A DNA stretch of 5,982 nt from Sediminibacterium sp. (lineage in GTDB: Bacteria > Bacteroidota > Bacteroidia > Chitinophagales > Chitinophagaceae): NCBI GenBank assembly GCA_030158535.1, contig JAOASV010000271.1, forward strand, positions 1-5,982, given 5' to 3'. The notes beneath the pieces are model-generated. The model ran no database searches and was not told the origin of the DNA. It saw only the letters and a program-made list of their open reading frames with translations. Numbering within the stretch: position 1 is the stretch's first letter; every line of letters starts with the position of its first letter. Of the stretch, positions 5,969 through 5,982 are shown in pieces. Both the position numbers and the translations under genes were made by a program.

Positions 5969-5982
5969 TGAAATTTATTTTT

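Overview
The window is an ordinary stretch of a moderately AT-rich bacterial chromosome. It most likely comes from the phylum Bacteroidota, and from a Chitinophagaceae-like lineage as a less certain guess. Four things point there. Translation starts have A/T-rich leaders with little or no Shine-Dalgarno sequence. There is a good TAnnTTTG-type -7 promoter element. The HAD phosphatase (KdsC-like), geranylgeranylglycerol-phosphate-type UbiA prenyltransferase and Maf genes lie in the order I recall from Bacteroidota. The ROK kinase and the secreted phosphodiester glycosidase also have a Bacteroidota flavour. There are no RNA genes, insertion sequences, CRISPR arrays or phage genes, and almost all of the DNA is coding.

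Layout, left to right. (1) 1-618, plus strand: the C-terminal two thirds of a ROK-family sugar kinase, cut by the window edge. (2) 637-2507, minus strand: lipA (lipoyl synthase), followed through an ATGA overlap by a secreted NAGPA-type phosphodiester glycosidase. This unit ends convergently, 18 bases from the ROK gene. (3) 2550 to about 3407, minus strand: an unrecognised exported protein with a beta-rich, barrel-like body. (4) 3453-3863, plus strand: an OsmC-family peroxiredoxin-like protein, divergent from gene 3. (5) 3922-5968, minus strand: a compact unit transcribed in the order kdsC-like phosphatase, UbiA prenyltransferase, maf. The maf stop codon sits in a hairpin followed by a T-rich tract, which may be the unit's terminator.

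Functions. LipA makes the lipoyl cofactor of 2-oxoacid dehydrogenases. The right-hand unit combines envelope and lipid functions (probable Kdo phosphatase, membrane prenyltransferase) with a nucleotide-pool house-cleaning enzyme (Maf). OsmC-type proteins detoxify organic hydroperoxides. I see no evidence for a new multi-gene system. The points most worth a second look are the ROK protein that has lost all three zinc-site cysteines, the translational coupling of lipA to a secreted glycosidase, the archaeal-lipid-like UbiA enzyme, and the unrecognised exported protein with an ambiguous start.
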